Positions 63,839 to 64,000 of a stretch of DNA of 64,000 nt are shown piece after piece (position 1 is the first letter of the stretch; every line of letters begins with the position of its first letter). The position numbers were made by a program, and so were the translations under genes. The stretch comes from Timburyella sp030842085. Its GTDB lineage: Bacteria > Bacillota > Clostridia > Oscillospirales > Acutalibacteraceae. The notes under the pieces are model-generated. The model was given only the letters and a program-made list of their open reading frames with translations. It made no database searches and was not told the origin of the DNA. Location of the stretch: positions 38,289-102,288 of the forward strand of contig JAUUSE010000001.1 of the NCBI GenBank assembly GCA_030842085.1, in the 5' to 3' direction.

Positions 63839-63915
63839 GCGCCGTTGGCTCAGCTGGATAGAGCGTGTGGCTACGGACCACAAGGTCGGGGGTTCGAATC
63901 CCTCACGGCGTGCCA
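63839..63915 (+). tRNA. tRNA-Arg (anticodon ACG)
   Basis: A 77-base cloverleaf with encoded CCA. The acceptor GCGCCGT pairs with ACGGCGT (the first pair G-U), anticodon stem TGTGG/CCACA, loop CTACGGA, T-arm GGGGGTTCGAATCCCTC. Anticodon ACG is normally edited to ICG and reads CGU, CGC and CGA. Confidence 0.94.
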
Positions 63916-63951
63916 TATGGTATACGGGCACACCGTGTACTTTCAATATGT

Positions 63952-64000
63952 GGCGGTATAGCTCAGTTGGCTAGAGCATTCGGTTCATACCCGAAGTGTC
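63952..64000 (+). tRNA. tRNA-Met (anticodon CAT), 3' end cut off
   Basis: The first 49 bases of a tRNA: acceptor GGCGGTA, D-arm GCTCAGTTGGCTAGAGC, anticodon stem TTCGG/CCGAA with loop TTCATAC. The GGCGGTATAGCTCAG opening matches elongator tRNA-Met. A CAT-anticodon tRNA-Ile (lysidine-modified) is less likely. Confidence 0.85.

Noticed and set aside
63792..63974. 60-codon plus-strand frame spanning tRNA-Arg(ACG)
   Set aside because: It runs through the tRNA gene and is not a protein gene.
1..64000. CRISPR array, prophage or plasmid replication genes
   Set aside because: No regularly spaced repeats, phage structural genes, integrase or replication initiator were seen.

Overview
The window looks like a chromosomal segment from an anaerobic, probably spore-forming member of the Clostridia of moderate GC content, most likely a gut Oscillospirales or Christensenellales relative. 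This is an inference from gene content; no 16S rRNA gene is present. Pointers are a SpoVAE homologue, a cysteine-rich Clostridia-type protein, pyruvate formate-lyase with its activase, a PduL-type phosphotransacylase, NADP-type glutamate dehydrogenase, the long Clostridia-type GltX, GatCAB, and frequent TTG starts behind good Shine-Dalgarno sequences. No phage, plasmid or CRISPR locus is visible.

Layout. 0-2 kb: the end of a dTDP-rhamnose locus (rfbB partial, rfbD). 2-4.7 kb: an AT-rich metallophosphoesterase, the cysteine-rich protein and a small tail-anchored protein. 5-11.5 kb (minus): an ansA-aspS-gatC-gatA-gatB run that joins asparagine/aspartate metabolism to indirect Asn/Gln-tRNA formation. 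12-14 kb: a methyltransferase, a small acidic protein and a predicted nucleotidyltransferase on an AT-rich patch. 14-18 kb (minus): pflA, pflB and a GNAT. 18.8-29.5 kb: gltX, lipoproteins, a metallo-beta-lactamase-fold lipoprotein, TcdA, a PASTA pseudokinase, spoVAE, pduL, a family 4 uracil-DNA glycosylase and an HD nucleotidase. 29.6-33.4 kb: a YfhO membrane protein and a GT2 glycosyltransferase. 33.4-34.9 kb: a gene-poor stretch with tRNA-Val, tRNA-Arg, duplicated tRNA fragments and a possible transposase remnant. 35-44 kb: a membrane protein, a flavin-split-barrel protein, a DUF815 ATPase, an orphan metal/corrinoid-type binding lipoprotein, a CLC antiporter, gtrA, an FAD oxidoreductase and a stand-alone FakA-like domain. 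44.5-46.9 kb: lysS and nadE. 47.5-55.1 kb: a polyamine locus (speD-speA, speE-speB, carboxynorspermidine dehydrogenase, nspC). 55.4-64 kb: twin YcxB-like proteins, gdhA, an MFS transporter, a PcrA/UvrD helicase, a candidate small RNA, tRNA-Arg(ACG) and a cut-off tRNA-Met.

How the parts fit. Pyruvate to formate plus acetyl-CoA (PflB/PflA) and acetyl-CoA to acetyl phosphate (PduL) fit mixed-acid fermentation. GdhA fixes ammonia into glutamate. AspRS, GltX and GatCAB together can make Asn-tRNA and Gln-tRNA.

The most interesting points are: two chemically different spermidine routes side by side in one polyamine locus; a membrane PASTA protein whose kinase domain lacks all three hallmark catalytic residues; a predicted nucleotidyltransferase with an intact catalytic triad; a roughly 400-bp tandem duplication carrying the 3' end of tRNA-Arg(CCG); and an unassigned small structured RNA candidate near 63.6 kb. 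All assignments come from reading the sequence and from remembered family motifs; no database search was run.
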